From NCBI RefSeq assembly GCF_950101795.1, contig NZ_CATNLZ010000033.1:1-60914 (forward strand): a stretch of DNA of 60,914 nucleotides, given 5' to 3'. Source of the DNA: Nocardioides sp. T2.26MG-1 (GTDB taxonomy: Bacteria > Actinomycetota > Actinomycetes > Propionibacteriales > Nocardioidaceae). The position numbers and the translations under genes are program-made. Within the stretch, counting starts at the first letter, position 1, and each line of letters starts with the position of its first letter. The notes under the pieces are model-generated. The model was not told the DNA's origin and did no database searches. It worked only from the letters and a program-made list of their open reading frames with translations. Positions 1-8,751 of the stretch are shown piece after piece.

Positions 1-923
1 GTCTGCACGTTGCGCGACACCTCCTCAGCAGCACCCGACACCACACCCGCCTGCACCGACGTCTCCTCCGCACCCGCCGCAATCTGCTGCGACGACGCCG
101 ACAACTCCTCCGACGCAGCCGCCACCGCATCCGCCGAACCCACCACCGTGCCGATGACGCTGCCCACGGACTCGATCGAGGAGTTCAGGGCCCGCTCGAG
201 CTCGCCGAGCTCGGCGCTGGAGCGCTCCTCGGCCCGCTGGGTCAGGTCGCCGTCGGCGAACCCGCGGAGGACGTCGATGCTGCTGCGCAGCGGCCGGGTG
301 ATCGAACGTGCGATCAAGTAGGCGAGGACGACGATGGCCAGCACGCCGAGCGCGCCGGCGATCAGGAACAGCGTGATCGCACTGGACCGGTCGGAGTTCG
401 CCTGGTCCTCCTCGGCCTGGGCGGCCTCTTCGATCTGATCGATGGTACCGCCGAGCAGGGCGTCCATCTGATCGTTGGCCGCCTGGATCTCGTCGGCCCG
501 GGCGCGCATCGCGTCCGGGTCCTTGATCGCAGCGTCGACGAAGTCGGCGATCGCGGTCTCGTACTGGGTCCAGGCGTCGTTGAACGCCGCGGTCTGCTCC
601 GCGGTGGCGTCCAGCTGGACCGCCTCGAGCTCGGCCATCAAGCCGTCGATCGTCGCGATGTCGTCCTGGACGTCCTGGGCGATGCTCGCGTTGTCGGTGT
701 ACGTGATCGCCTTGAGCCCGTCGACCTTGAGCTCGCTGGAGCGGGTGTCGAGGGCGTGGAACAGCGACCGGGCGTCCTCGTACTTGGCGAGGCTCTTCGC
801 GTCCGAGTCGGTGTTGCGGAGCCCGTTGAGCGCGACGCCGCCGACGACGACGGTCGTGAGCACGCCGATGCCCGCGATCGCGGTCAGGCGGCGGCCGACG
901 GTCCAGGTGATGGGTGACTTCAT
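1..923 (-). CDS. Methyl-accepting chemotaxis protein, 3' end cut off by window edge
   Basis: Membrane chemoreceptor that passes ligand signals to CheA through CheW. From an ATG at 923 with an AGAAGG ribosome site, about 307 codons are visible. They hold a short cytoplasmic start, one membrane helix (about residues 13-32), a helical ectodomain of about 150 residues without cysteines, a second helix (about 186-208), a HAMP segment (IARSITRPLRSSIDVLRGFA) and the start of the coiled-coil signalling domain (SEELSASSQQIAAGAEE). The tip that contacts CheA/CheW lies outside the window. It follows cheW by 27 bp, the last visible gene of a cheA-cheW-mcp operon. Codon use changes sharply near position 147 (see findings). 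Ligand unknown. Confidence 0.93.
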   Translation of the reverse strand, partial: MKSPITWTVGRRLTAIAGIGVLTTVVVGGVALNGLRNTDSDAKSLAKYEDARSLFHALDTRSSELKVDGLKAITYTDNASIAQDVQDDIATIDGLMAELEAVQLDATAEQTAAFNDAWTQYETAIADFVDAAIKDPDAMRARADEIQAANDQMDALLGGTIDQIEEAAQAEEDQANSDRSSAITLFLIAGALGVLAIVVLAYLIARSITRPLRSSIDVLRGFADGDLTQRAEERSSAELGELERALNSSIESVGSVIGTVVGSADAVAAASEELSASSQQIAAGAEETSVQAGVVSGAAEEVSRNVQ

Positions 924-950
924 GATCGTGCCTTCTCTGAGGGTTGGCCG

Positions 951-1370
951 TCAGGCCGCGACTGCGCGGTCGACGTCGAGGGCCAGCAGCAGCTGGTCCT
1001 CCAGCTTGTATGCCCCGAGAAGGAGGTCGCGCGAGACGCCCGCGAGGGTGTCCGGCGGCGGTTCGAACTGGTCGGCGTCGACGTCGACGACCGACCCGAT
1101 GGAGTCGACGAGAAGCGCGATCGGCTCGCCGGCGACGCGGATGACCACGAGCATGGGCTCGGTGTCCACGGCCCGCGCCGGCATGTCGAGAAGCGCCCGG
1201 AGGTCGATCGCGCTGAGCACCTGCCCGCGCAGATTGATCAGCCCGGCGAGCGTGCGCGGCGAGAGCGGGATCCGAGTCCGCGTCTGGCCCCGCAGCACTT
1301 CCTGGACCGCCCCGACGTCGACACCGTAGAGGTGTCCATCGAGGGTGAAGGTCACCATCCGGGTGCTCAC
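951..1370 (-). CDS. cheW: Chemotaxis coupling protein CheW
   Basis: Soluble scaffold that links chemoreceptors to CheA. The 139-residue product is one CheW domain, showing the conserved RIPLSPRTLAGLINLRGQVL stretch and a C-terminal LLLGAYKLEDQLLLALD strand. The GTG start at 1370 was chosen because it overlaps the cheA stop in a GTGA (1367-1370), implying translational coupling; the open frame runs further upstream but only inside cheA. Length is normal for the family. Confidence 0.95.
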   Translation of the reverse strand: MSTRMVTFTLDGHLYGVDVGAVQEVLRGQTRTRIPLSPRTLAGLINLRGQVLSAIDLRALLDMPARAVDTEPMLVVIRVAGEPIALLVDSIGSVVDVDADQFEPPPDTLAGVSRDLLLGAYKLEDQLLLALDVDRAVAA

Positions 1371-3670
1371 ACCGCCTCCTGGAGCTCGTTGCGGAGGTCG
1401 AGGTCGACCTCCGGCTCGGAGTAGAACTTCGGGTCGGCCGCGAGGATCGCGGCGCGTACGTCGAGGACCTCGACGATCCGGTCCCGGATCAGCGTGGAGC
1501 CGACCAGGCCGTGGTCGTCGATGTCGCTGTGGACCTCGGTCTCCTCGTCGACGATGTCGATGATCTCGTCGACCACGATCGCGACGCTGCGGGCACCGGC
1601 CGAGTAGACGACGACCACCAGGTCGTCGCCGGCCCGCTCGCTGACCGCACCGAGGTGCCGGTCGAGCCGCAGCAGGGGCAGGATCGCGCCGCGGTACTGG
1701 ACGACCTCGCGGCTGCCCACCACCTCGACCGAGCTGGCGGCGATGTTCTCGAGTCGGGTGACCGACGACAGCGGGATCGCCACCCGGCGTCCACCACCGA
1801 TGCCGGCGACCAGCATCCGCAGGTGCTCGCCGGCAGCGCGCTGCTCCTCGGCGCCCCCGTCGCCGGCGCCGCGCTCGAGCGCCTCGGCCGTGAGCGCCCG
1901 GCGGGCGAGGGCCTGGACGTCCAGGATCAGGGCGACCCGGCCGTCGCCGAGGATCGTGGCGCCGGAGTAGGTGCCCAGCGACTTCAGGCGCGAGGTGAGC
2001 GGCTTGACGACGATCTCCTCGGTGCTGAGCACCCGGTCGATCACCAGACCGAAGCGCTTGCCCTCGGCCTGCAGGACCGCGATCAGCACGTGGCCGTCCG
2101 ACCGCTCGGACTCCACACCGAGCACGTCGGTGAGCCGGACGAGCGGGAGCAGGGCTCCGCGCAGCCGGTAGACCGAGGCGCCGTTGACGTCCTCGACGGC
2201 GCTGGCCGCCCGGTCGGCGTCGAGCGCGACGAGCTCCAGCAGGCTGACCTGCGGGATCGCGTAGCGGTCGCCCGCGCACTCCACGGTGAGCGCCGGCACG
2301 ATCGCCAGCGTCAGCGGGATCCGCAGTCGGCACGTGGTGCCGCGCCCGACGACGGACTCGACCTCGATGGTCCCGCCGATGCTCTCGATGTTGGTCTTGA
2401 CCACGTCCATCCCGACCCCGCGGCCGGAGACGTTGGTGACCGACTGCGCGGTGGAGAAGCCGGGCAGGAAGATCAGCTGCAGGATGTCGGCCGAGGACAT
2501 CTGGGCGAGCTGGGCGGAGGTGCGCAGGCCGCTGGCCAGCGCCTTGTCGGCGATCTTGTCGGCGTCGATGCCGGCACCGTCGTCGCAGACCTCGACGACC
2601 ACCTGGCCGCCCTCGTGGTAGGCGCGGAGGGTCAGCACGCCCTCGGCGGGCTTGCCGGCCGCGCGCCGGCCCTCGGGCGTCTCGAGCCCGTGGTCGACGG
2701 CGTTGCGCACCAGGTGGGTCAGCGGGTCCTTGACCGACTCCAGGAGCGAGCGGTCCAGCTCGGTCTCGCGGCCGACCATGGCCAGCTTCACGCCCTTGCC
2801 GCAGGCGGCGCCGAGGTCGCGGACGACGCGGGGCAGCTTGGACCAGAGGTGGTCGATCGGCTGCATGCGGGTCTTCATGACCCCCTCCTGCAGCTCGGTC
2901 GCGATCAGGTTGAGGCGCTGGGCGGACCGCATCAGGTCCAGCCCGTCCTGGTCTCCGGCCTGCCGGACGATCTGGTTGCGGGTGAGCACCAGCTCGCCCA
3001 CGAGGCGCATGAGGGTGTCGAGCAGCTCGACGTCCACGCGGATCGAGGAGTCCGCGACGTTGCGGCGCGTCACGCCCTCCTCGGCGGTGTCGGCCGGAAC
3101 GGGACGGGCGGGCGGGGCCGGCGGAGCAGCCGCGACCGGGGCGGGTGCCGCGACCGGCTCGACGACCGGCTCGGCGACCGTCGCGGGCTCGGCGACGACG
3201 TTGGCGGGCTCGGGCTCGGGCTCCGGGTCGGCGGCGGGCTCGGGGAGGAGCTCGGCGATGGGTGTCGGGGCGGGCGCGGCCTCGTTGCCGTCGAGGATGG
3301 CGGTGATCCGCTCCACGACGTCGGACACGTCGACGTCGCCCTCGGTGCCGTTGTCCTCGATCGAGGCGAGCAGCTCGCGCACGGTGTCGACCATGGCGAG
3401 CAGCGGGTCGGTCGTCTGCGGCGTCATCGAGAGCTTGCCGTCACGCAGCCTGGCGAGGAGGTTCTCCCCGACGTGCGTCACGGCCTCCAGCTTCCCGAAC
3501 GCCAGGAACCCGCTGGTCCCCTTGATCGTGTGGATGGTCCGGAAGATGCTGCCCAGCAGGTCTCGGGAGCCGGGCTCCCGCTCGAGCGCAACCAGGTCGC
3601 GGTCGAGCTGGTCCAGGTTCTCGTGGCTCTCCACGAGGAACTCTTGGACGATCTCATCGATCTCTTCCAC
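1367..3670 (-). CDS. cheA: Chemotaxis histidine kinase CheA with two CheW-like domains
   Basis: Cytoplasmic kinase that phosphorylates itself and then CheY/CheB. Order over 767 residues: HPt domain with phospho-acceptor His47 in HTIKG; a Pro/Ala/Glu-rich linker (about 130-200) instead of a clear P2 domain; dimerisation helices; a HATPase domain with N box (HLVRNAVDHGLE) and G boxes (DDGAGID, GRGVGMDVV); a CheW-like domain (about 480-610); and a second CheW-like domain to the end (RVAIPLSSVTRLENI). Most CheA proteins carry one such domain. The start is a GTG at 3670 with GAGAGG upstream. No cheY, cheB or cheR is in the window; they may lie beyond the left edge. Confidence 0.95.
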   Translation of the reverse strand: MEEIDEIVQEFLVESHENLDQLDRDLVALEREPGSRDLLGSIFRTIHTIKGTSGFLAFGKLEAVTHVGENLLARLRDGKLSMTPQTTDPLLAMVDTVRELLASIEDNGTEGDVDVSDVVERITAILDGNEAAPAPTPIAELLPEPAADPEPEPEPANVVAEPATVAEPVVEPVAAPAPVAAAPPAPPARPVPADTAEEGVTRRNVADSSIRVDVELLDTLMRLVGELVLTRNQIVRQAGDQDGLDLMRSAQRLNLIATELQEGVMKTRMQPIDHLWSKLPRVVRDLGAACGKGVKLAMVGRETELDRSLLESVKDPLTHLVRNAVDHGLETPEGRRAAGKPAEGVLTLRAYHEGGQVVVEVCDDGAGIDADKIADKALASGLRTSAQLAQMSSADILQLIFLPGFSTAQSVTNVSGRGVGMDVVKTNIESIGGTIEVESVVGRGTTCRLRIPLTLAIVPALTVECAGDRYAIPQVSLLELVALDADRAASAVEDVNGASVYRLRGALLPLVRLTDVLGVESERSDGHVLIAVLQAEGKRFGLVIDRVLSTEEIVVKPLTSRLKSLGTYSGATILGDGRVALILDVQALARRALTAEALERGAGDGGAEEQRAAGEHLRMLVAGIGGGRRVAIPLSSVTRLENIAASSVEVVGSREVVQYRGAILPLLRLDRHLGAVSERAGDDLVVVVYSAGARSVAIVVDEIIDIVDEETEVHSDIDDHGLVGSTLIRDRIVEVLDVRAAILAADPKFYSEPEVDLDLRNELQEAV

Positions 3671-3771
3671 CGTGTCGGCCTCTCGTCAGGTGACTACGAG
3701 GGCTTGATCGGCCCGGTGGCGACGGACCTGAGGATGGTGCCGACATTTTGCCGGGCCGTCTATCCTCGCCG

Positions 3772-3882
3772 CTGAGGGGAGTACCTCGACCAAGCACCAC
3801 CCGGTCAGTACGGCGGCCGCCACCGGCCGCCCCGGGGGACACCTGACAACAGGTGAGGGAGACCTCGAGCACCGACTCGAGG
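3772..3882 (+). promoter_or_regulatory. yybP-ykoY manganese riboswitch with SD-sequestering platform
   Basis: The leader of the TerC gene carries the family hallmarks: GGGGAGTA (3776-3783) near the 5' end, GTCAGTACGG in the middle, GGGACACC-type second loop sequence, and GGGAGACC (3857-3864) closing the P1 stem (GAGG 3774-3777 with CCTC 3863-3866). Just after, CCTCGAG (3863-3869) can instead pair perfectly with CTCGAGG (3876-3882), which covers the GAGGAG ribosome site (3879-3884). Known family behaviour is Mn2+ binding stabilising P1; here that would free the ribosome site and turn translation on. Confidence 0.87.
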
Positions 3883-3888
3883 AGCACC

Positions 3889-4881
3889 ATGTTCACTCCC
3901 CTTGCCATCGACACCATCGGCACCCCGACGCTGTGGGCCGTCACCATCGGAGCGGTCCTGGCGCTGCTCGTCCTGGACTTCGTCGCGACCCGGCGCCCGC
4001 ACGAGGTGTCGATGCGGGAGGCGCTGGCGTGGTCCGCGTTCTACGTCGCGCTCCCCCTGGCCTTCGGCGGCTGGGTCTGGAGCCGGCACGGCGCCGAGCG
4101 CGGCGTCGAGTACTACACCGGCTACCTGGTCGAGAAGACCTTGAGCGTGGACAACCTGTTCGTGTTCATGCTGCTGCTGACGGCCTTCGCGGTGCCCGCC
4201 GCGCTCCAACAACGGGTGCTGCTCTACGGCATCGTCGGCGCGCTCGTCCTGCGCGGGGTGTTCATCGCGCTCGGCGCAGCCGCACTGTCGGCGTTCGACT
4301 GGGTCTTCGCGGTGTTCGGGCTGGTGCTGCTCGCGACCGGGGTGAAGCTGCTCCGCGACGCCGTCTCCGGCGCCGACCACGCGGGCAAGGACGTGAGCCG
4401 GATGCGCTCGGTGCGCCTGATCCGGCGGCTCATGCCGGTCACGGGCGAGTACGACGGCCCGCGCCTGACCGCCCGCGTCGCCGGCCGTCGAGCGCTCACC
4501 CCCCTGGCCGTCGTGGTCTTCGCCGTCCTGGCGACCGACGTGGTGTTCGCCGTCGACTCGGTCCCGGCCGTCTACGGCATCACGGGCGACCCGTTCCTGG
4601 TGTTCGCCACCAACGCGTTCGCGCTGCTCGGCCTCCGGGCCCTCTACTTCGTCGTGCAGGGGGCGCTGAGCCGACTGGTGCACCTCGGCTTCGGGCTGGC
4701 CGCCATCCTCGGCTTCATCGGCGTGAAGCTGGTGCTCCACTGGGCGCACCTGACCTGGCCGTCGGTGCCGGATGTGCCGACGCTGGCGTCCCTCGGGGTG
4801 ATCGTCGCGGTCCTCGGCATCACGACCGCGACCAGCCTGGTGGCCACCCGGGGACGTGAGGAGGTCTCAGGAGTGGGCTGA
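3889..4881 (+). CDS. TerC/Alx-family membrane protein, probable metal (Mn) exporter
   Basis: Integral membrane protein of the TerC family, members of which export manganese or metallate exported enzymes. The 330 residues hold about eight to nine helices and the family's paired acidic motifs (VEKTLSVDNLFVF and VFAVDSVPAV). The ATG at 3889 is preceded by GAGGAG. An upstream in-frame GTG at 3853 is rejected because it lies inside the riboswitch aptamer. Regulation by the leader riboswitch supports a manganese role. The last 15 bp overlap the convergent gene on the other strand. Confidence 0.93.
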   Translation: MFTPLAIDTIGTPTLWAVTIGAVLALLVLDFVATRRPHEVSMREALAWSAFYVALPLAFGGWVWSRHGAERGVEYYTGYLVEKTLSVDNLFVFMLLLTAFAVPAALQQRVLLYGIVGALVLRGVFIALGAAALSAFDWVFAVFGLVLLATGVKLLRDAVSGADHAGKDVSRMRSVRLIRRLMPVTGEYDGPRLTARVAGRRALTPLAVVVFAVLATDVVFAVDSVPAVYGITGDPFLVFATNAFALLGLRALYFVVQGALSRLVHLGFGLAAILGFIGVKLVLHWAHLTWPSVPDVPTLASLGVIVAVLGITTATSLVATRGREEVSGVG

Positions 4882-5223
4882 GGCCCAGAAGACGGCGACG
4901 CAGATGTTCGCGATGGTGAGGGCCAGCAGCAGGGCCCAGAGACCGTTGGCGATCCGCTCCTTGCGGAGGTTGGCCATCACGAGCACGAGGATCACCAGGC
5001 CGATGACGCCCTTGACCGCGACCTTGGTGTTGTTGAGGTCGCCGTCATCGGCCTCGATCACCCCGACCAGCAGCAGCCCGGCGAGGAACGCCGTCCCCGC
5101 GCCGTCGCGCATCAGCGCGTTGGCGGTCTTCTCAGGGCTGCGGGCCTGCACCAGCAGACCGCCCAGCAACGCGGCGAAGCCGAGCATGTGGACCACGAGC
5201 AGCAGGTGACGCAGGAACTCCAT
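4867..5223 (-). CDS. Small four-helix membrane protein, unknown function
   Basis: 118 residues with four predicted helices: LRHLLLVVHMLGFAALLGGL, AGTAFLAGLLLVGVI, VIGLVILVLVMANL and GLWALLLALTIANICVAVF. A histidine and polar residues sit in helix one. No catalytic motif is visible and I do not recognise a named family. A TAGGCT -10 box ends six bases before the ATG, so the transcript is probably leaderless. It converges on the TerC gene with a 15 bp overlap. Confidence 0.8.
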   Translation of the reverse strand: MEFLRHLLLVVHMLGFAALLGGLLVQARSPEKTANALMRDGAGTAFLAGLLLVGVIEADDGDLNNTKVAVKGVIGLVILVLVMANLRKERIANGLWALLLALTIANICVAVFWASAHS

Positions 5224-5229
5224 GCCAGG

Positions 5230-5235
5230 AGCCTA
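5230..5235 (-). promoter_or_regulatory. -10 box TAGGCT, leaderless-type promoter of the four-helix protein
   Basis: TAGGCT on the minus strand is followed by six bases (cctggc) and then the ATG at 5223, placing the expected transcript start at the start codon. No ribosome-binding sequence lies between. No clear -35 box is visible. Confidence 0.5.
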
Positions 5236-5250
5236 GAGGCCGGACGCTGC

Positions 5251-5334
5251 TCAAACGATCTGCACCTCGGCGTCGGGCGGGGTGCCGAGGCCGTTCCGGC
5301 GTCCGACGAGGTACTCGCCGAGGAACAGCACCAC
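5251..5334 (-). other. Possible small ORF or gene remnant after the response regulator
   Basis: Directly after the response-regulator stop (5362-5364) the same frame stays open for 36 codons to a TGA at 5251-5253. From a GTG at 5334 it would encode a 27-residue peptide beginning VVLFLGEYLVGRRNGLG and ending DAEVQIV, with protein-like composition. A GAGGGGG run precedes the GTG. It could be a short peptide, a lost C-terminal extension of the regulator, or the tail of a deleted gene. Confidence 0.25.
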
Positions 5335-5361
5335 CCCCTCGCAAGCTCGGACCAGGGCAGC

Positions 5362-6051
5362 TCAGAGCAGACGGCGGTCCGACGCCCAGCGGGTCAGCTC
5401 GTGGCGGGACGAGAGCTGCAGCTTGCGCAGCACGCTGGACATGTGGGTCTCGACGGTCTTGATCGAGATGAACAGCTCCTTGGCGACCTCCTTGTAGGCG
5501 TAGCCGCGGGCGATCAGCCGCATCACCTCGCGCTCGCGCTCGGTGAGCCGGTCGAGGTCCTCGTCGACGGCCGCCACGTCGATCGAGCCGGAGAAGGCGT
5601 CCAGCACGAAGCCCGCGAGCCGCGGCGAGAACACCGCGTCGCCCTCGGAGACGCGGCCGATCGCCTGCACCAGCTCGGGACCGGTGATCGTCTTGGTGAC
5701 GTAGCCGCGGGCACCACCGCGGATGGTGCCGATGACGTCCTCGGCGGCGTCGCTGACCGAGAGCGCGAGGTAGCGGGTGTCGGGCGAGGCACCCGAGAGT
5801 CCGACCCGCCGCATCACCTCCACGCCGCCGCCACCGGGCAGGTGGACGTCGAGCAGCACCACGTCGGGCCGGTGCGTCGACACCGCCGCCACGGCCTCGT
5901 CGACGTCGGCCGCCTCGGCCAGCACCTTGACCAGCCCGCGACCGGCGGTCTCGAGCTCCGCTCGCACGCCGCGCCGGAACATCGCATGGTCGTCGACGAT
6001 CACGATCGCCACCGGTCCCGCAGTGCGTGCTGCCGGGCGCTGCTCACTCAT
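5362..6051 (-). CDS. LuxR/NarL-type response regulator (partner of PspC kinase)
   Basis: 229-residue transcription regulator. The receiver domain (about 14-130) shows the acidic pair in VDDH, phospho-acceptor Asp in VVLLDVHLPG and the conserved Lys in YVTKTI. The C-terminal LuxR helix-turn-helix (LTEREREVMRLIARGYAYKE, then SIKTVETHMSSVLRKL) binds DNA. The start at 6051 overlaps the kinase stop by 8 bp, implying coupled synthesis. The arrangement resembles LiaSR-like cell-envelope stress pairs; target genes are inferred to include the divergent PspC gene. Confidence 0.92.
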   Translation of the reverse strand: MSEQRPAARTAGPVAIVIVDDHAMFRRGVRAELETAGRGLVKVLAEAADVDEAVAAVSTHRPDVVLLDVHLPGGGGVEVMRRVGLSGASPDTRYLALSVSDAAEDVIGTIRGGARGYVTKTITGPELVQAIGRVSEGDAVFSPRLAGFVLDAFSGSIDVAAVDEDLDRLTEREREVMRLIARGYAYKEVAKELFISIKTVETHMSSVLRKLQLSSRHELTRWASDRRLL

Positions 6052-7366
6052 CGTTCTCCTCCTGTCGCGGCTGCCGGGACAGGTGCAGCCGCACCTCGGT
6101 CCCCTCGCCGAGCACCGACCGGACCTCGGCCGTGCCTCCGTGACGCTGCATCCGGTCCACGATGCTGTGGCGGACGCCGTACCGGTCCGCGGGCACCGTC
6201 GCCGGGTCGAAGCCCGGGCCGCGGTCGCGGACGAAGACGTCGACCGCGGTCTCGGTGACCTCGGCGTAGACGTCGACCTTGCCGGTCCCCGCATGCTTCG
6301 CCGCGTTGGTCATCGCCTCGCCGCTCGCGTTGACCACGGGCCGGAGCGTCTCCTCGAAGTCGCAGTCGCCGACCGTGACCACGTCGACGGACACGGCGTA
6401 CTCGTCCTCGACCCGCGCCGCGGCCCCCCGCAGCGCGCTCGCCACCGTGCGCTCGTCGGTGGAGTCGCCGGCGTAGAGCCACGATCGCAGGTCGCGCTCC
6501 TGGGCGCGGGCCAGCCGCGCGACCGTGGTGGCGTCGTCGGCGTTCTTCTGGATGAGGGCGAGCGTCTGCAGCACCGAGTCGTGCAGGTGGGCGGCGACGT
6601 CGGCTCGCTCCTGGGTGCGCACCCGCTCGGCCCGCTCGTCGCTGAGGTCGGAGGCGAGGCGGTAGATCCACGGCCCGATCACGATCGCGAGACCCACGAT
6701 GCTCAGCAGCGCCACCACCGTGACGTCGCGCGCCATGCTGAGCGAGCCGCCGCGCACCGCGTACAGGAACAAGGCCGCGACGATCAGCAGAACTCCAGCG
6801 CCGACCCGGGCGTACGACGCCCAGCCGCCGCTTCCGAACACCGCGCGCACGGGATCGATCCGGCCGGTGCTGTCCAGCCAGCGCTCGCGCTGCGCCTCGT
6901 CGGCCTGCCGCCACAGCAGCGCGACGCCGACGATCGCGATCACCAGGGGCCAGAAGATCGCGCCCCGGCCGAGCACCGCCTCGAGCATCAGGATCGCGCC
7001 GAGCCCGAGCGCGGCCAGCGCGATCGCGGGGCCGACGTCCCCGAGCCGGCGCATCCGGCCCGGGCGCCGGCCGCCGCGGGTGGCGCTCTCGATGCCGGGG
7101 GCACCGGTCTCGAAGTGCGCGTCGGAGGGCAGCAGCCACCACAGGCCGGCGTAGAAGGCCACGCCGGCACCGCCGAGGAATGCGGCGACCACGAAGCCCG
7201 CACGCACCCACAGGACCGGGAAGTCGAGGTGCCGCGCCAGGCCGGCCGCCACCCCGCCGAGGATCGGCTCCTGGGTGTCACGGGTCGCGCGTCGCCCGCC
7301 GAGCGGGACCGCCGCCGATCGCGGGTCGGGCCGGCCGGCGTCGGCGGTGGCGTGTGCGCTGCTCAT
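6044..7366 (-). CDS. PspC-domain sensor histidine kinase (LiaS-like)
   Basis: 440-residue membrane kinase. An N-terminal PspC domain (about 30-85, PILGGVAAGLARHLDFPVLW) is followed by about five helices, a HisKA_3 dimerisation helix with acceptor His in DVAAHLHDSVLQTL, and a HATPase domain (GEAMTNAAKHAG, DRGPGFD). The ATG at 7366 abuts a GAGGGGGAG ribosome site. PspC domains sense envelope stress in related proteins; a fused PspC sensor next to a divergent PspC protein suggests the two bind each other or share a membrane signal. Confidence 0.92.
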   Translation of the reverse strand: MSSAHATADAGRPDPRSAAVPLGGRRATRDTQEPILGGVAAGLARHLDFPVLWVRAGFVVAAFLGGAGVAFYAGLWWLLPSDAHFETGAPGIESATRGGRRPGRMRRLGDVGPAIALAALGLGAILMLEAVLGRGAIFWPLVIAIVGVALLWRQADEAQRERWLDSTGRIDPVRAVFGSGGWASYARVGAGVLLIVAALFLYAVRGGSLSMARDVTVVALLSIVGLAIVIGPWIYRLASDLSDERAERVRTQERADVAAHLHDSVLQTLALIQKNADDATTVARLARAQERDLRSWLYAGDSTDERTVASALRGAAARVEDEYAVSVDVVTVGDCDFEETLRPVVNASGEAMTNAAKHAGTGKVDVYAEVTETAVDVFVRDRGPGFDPATVPADRYGVRHSIVDRMQRHGGTAEVRSVLGEGTEVRLHLSRQPRQEENDE

Positions 7367-7521
7367 CTCCCCCTCATCGTCTCATTGCGGGTGACCGCGG
7401 ACCATGAGGGCGAACCCCGACACACCCCTGACCGCACCCCCGGCCACCCGACCCGCGGCACCGGGCAGGATCAGGGCTGTCCCCGATGGTGCGCGCTCGC
7501 ACGACCGACCAGGCTGGAGCC

Positions 7522-8751
7522 ATGACCACGACACCGCCCGAGGCACCATCAGGCCCGCAGCCACAGCACCCCACCGGGGGCACCGGCCCGCGCGTCGACC
7601 GCGACCAGGTCCGCGACCTGGGCCGCCTGCGCCGCTCCGTCAGCGATCGCAAGGTGGCCGGCGTGGCAGGCGGCCTCGCGCGGCACCTCGACATCGACCC
7701 GCTGATCCTGCGGGTGGCGTTCGTGGTCCTCGTGTTCTTCGGCGGCGCCGGGCTGATCCTGTACGGCGCGTGCTGGATCCTGGTGCCCGAGGACGGGGCG
7801 GCCCGGGCGCCGTTCAACCTCGACGAGCGCAGCCGCTCGGTCGCGCTGGTGATCGTCGGCGTGGTCGCCGCCCTCGCCCTGATCGGCGACTCCTGGGGCG
7901 CGTTCTGGTTCCCGTGGCCGCTCGCCGTGGTGGCGCTGGTCGCGCTGTGGCTGCTGACCCGCAACAACCCGCCACGCCCGGTGCCACCGGTGCCGTGGGC
8001 CCCGGACCCGTCGGCCCCGGTCGCGCCGGGCTTCACGGCCGCGCCGTACGCGCCGCCGCCGTCCGCACAGCCCACCCAGCCGGCGTACTCCCCACCGCCG
8101 CCCTCCTACGTCCCGCCGGCGACGTACGTCCCGCCTCCGCCCCGCCCGCCCAACCCGCGCAAGCGGGGACCGATCCTGTTCTGGTTCACGCTGGCGCTGA
8201 TCACCCTCGCCGAGGGCGTGCTCGGGATGGCCGACCTGGCCGGCGCGTCGGTCGCGGACGCGGCGTACCCCGCCCTCGCCGTCGGGATCTGCGGCCTGAT
8301 GCTCGTGGTCGGCGCGTTCTACGGGCGGGCCGGTGGGATCATCGCGCTCGGCCTGATCTCGACCGTGGTGCTGACCGGTGCGACCGCGGCGGACCGCTGG
8401 GACGGCGACCGGGTCACCGAGACACCCACCAGCTCCGCGCTCGTCGACGACCGCTATTGGCTCGGTGTCGGTGAGCAGCTGATCGACCTGCGGGAGGTGT
8501 CCGACCTCCAGAACCTCGACGGTCGCACGCTCGAGGTCGAGGGCGGCATCGGCCACATCGAGATCATCCTCCCCGACGGTCTGACCGCCGTCGTCCACGC
8601 CGACGTGGACGGCCCCGGCAACATCGAGGTCTTCGGCTTCGAGCGGGGCGGCATCGACACGACCGTCAACTCCTCCGACGGGGCCGAGACCGACCCGCGG
8701 ATCACCATCGACACCCAGCTGGGCGTCGGACAGATCGAGGTGCACCGATGA
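7522..8751 (+). CDS. PspC-domain membrane protein with LiaF-like C-terminal domain
   Basis: 409 residues. The PspC domain (about 30-90: DRKVAGVAGGLARHLDIDPL, then FFGGAGLILYGACWILVPED) precedes two helices, a Pro-rich cytoplasmic stretch of about 65 residues (PPPSYVPPATYVPPPP), three more helices, and a C-terminal beta-rich domain with repeating GHIEIILPDG and GQIEVHR strands, like the toastrack domain of LiaF. The ATG at 7522 is preceded by GGAG; an upstream in-frame start at 7486 lacks one. It is divergent from the kinase/regulator pair, so likely its target or inhibitor. Confidence 0.88.
   Translation: MTTTPPEAPSGPQPQHPTGGTGPRVDRDQVRDLGRLRRSVSDRKVAGVAGGLARHLDIDPLILRVAFVVLVFFGGAGLILYGACWILVPEDGAARAPFNLDERSRSVALVIVGVVAALALIGDSWGAFWFPWPLAVVALVALWLLTRNNPPRPVPPVPWAPDPSAPVAPGFTAAPYAPPPSAQPTQPAYSPPPPSYVPPATYVPPPPRPPNPRKRGPILFWFTLALITLAEGVLGMADLAGASVADAAYPALAVGICGLMLVVGAFYGRAGGIIALGLISTVVLTGATAADRWDGDRVTETPTSSALVDDRYWLGVGEQLIDLREVSDLQNLDGRTLEVEGGIGHIEIILPDGLTAVVHADVDGPGNIEVFGFERGGIDTTVNSSDGAETDPRITIDTQLGVGQIEVHR

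Noticed and set aside
3671..3770. FliA-type promoter for cheA (CCGATCA)
   Set aside because: A GCCGATAA-like -10 is suggested on the minus strand but the TAAA -35 element is missing at the right distance.
1511..3775. 754-codon plus-strand frame opposite cheA
   Set aside because: Asp/Arg/Gly-rich shadow; cheA is complete on the other strand.
3853..3888. Earlier GTG start for the TerC gene
   Set aside because: It falls inside the riboswitch aptamer and has no ribosome site; ATG 3889 has GAGGAG.
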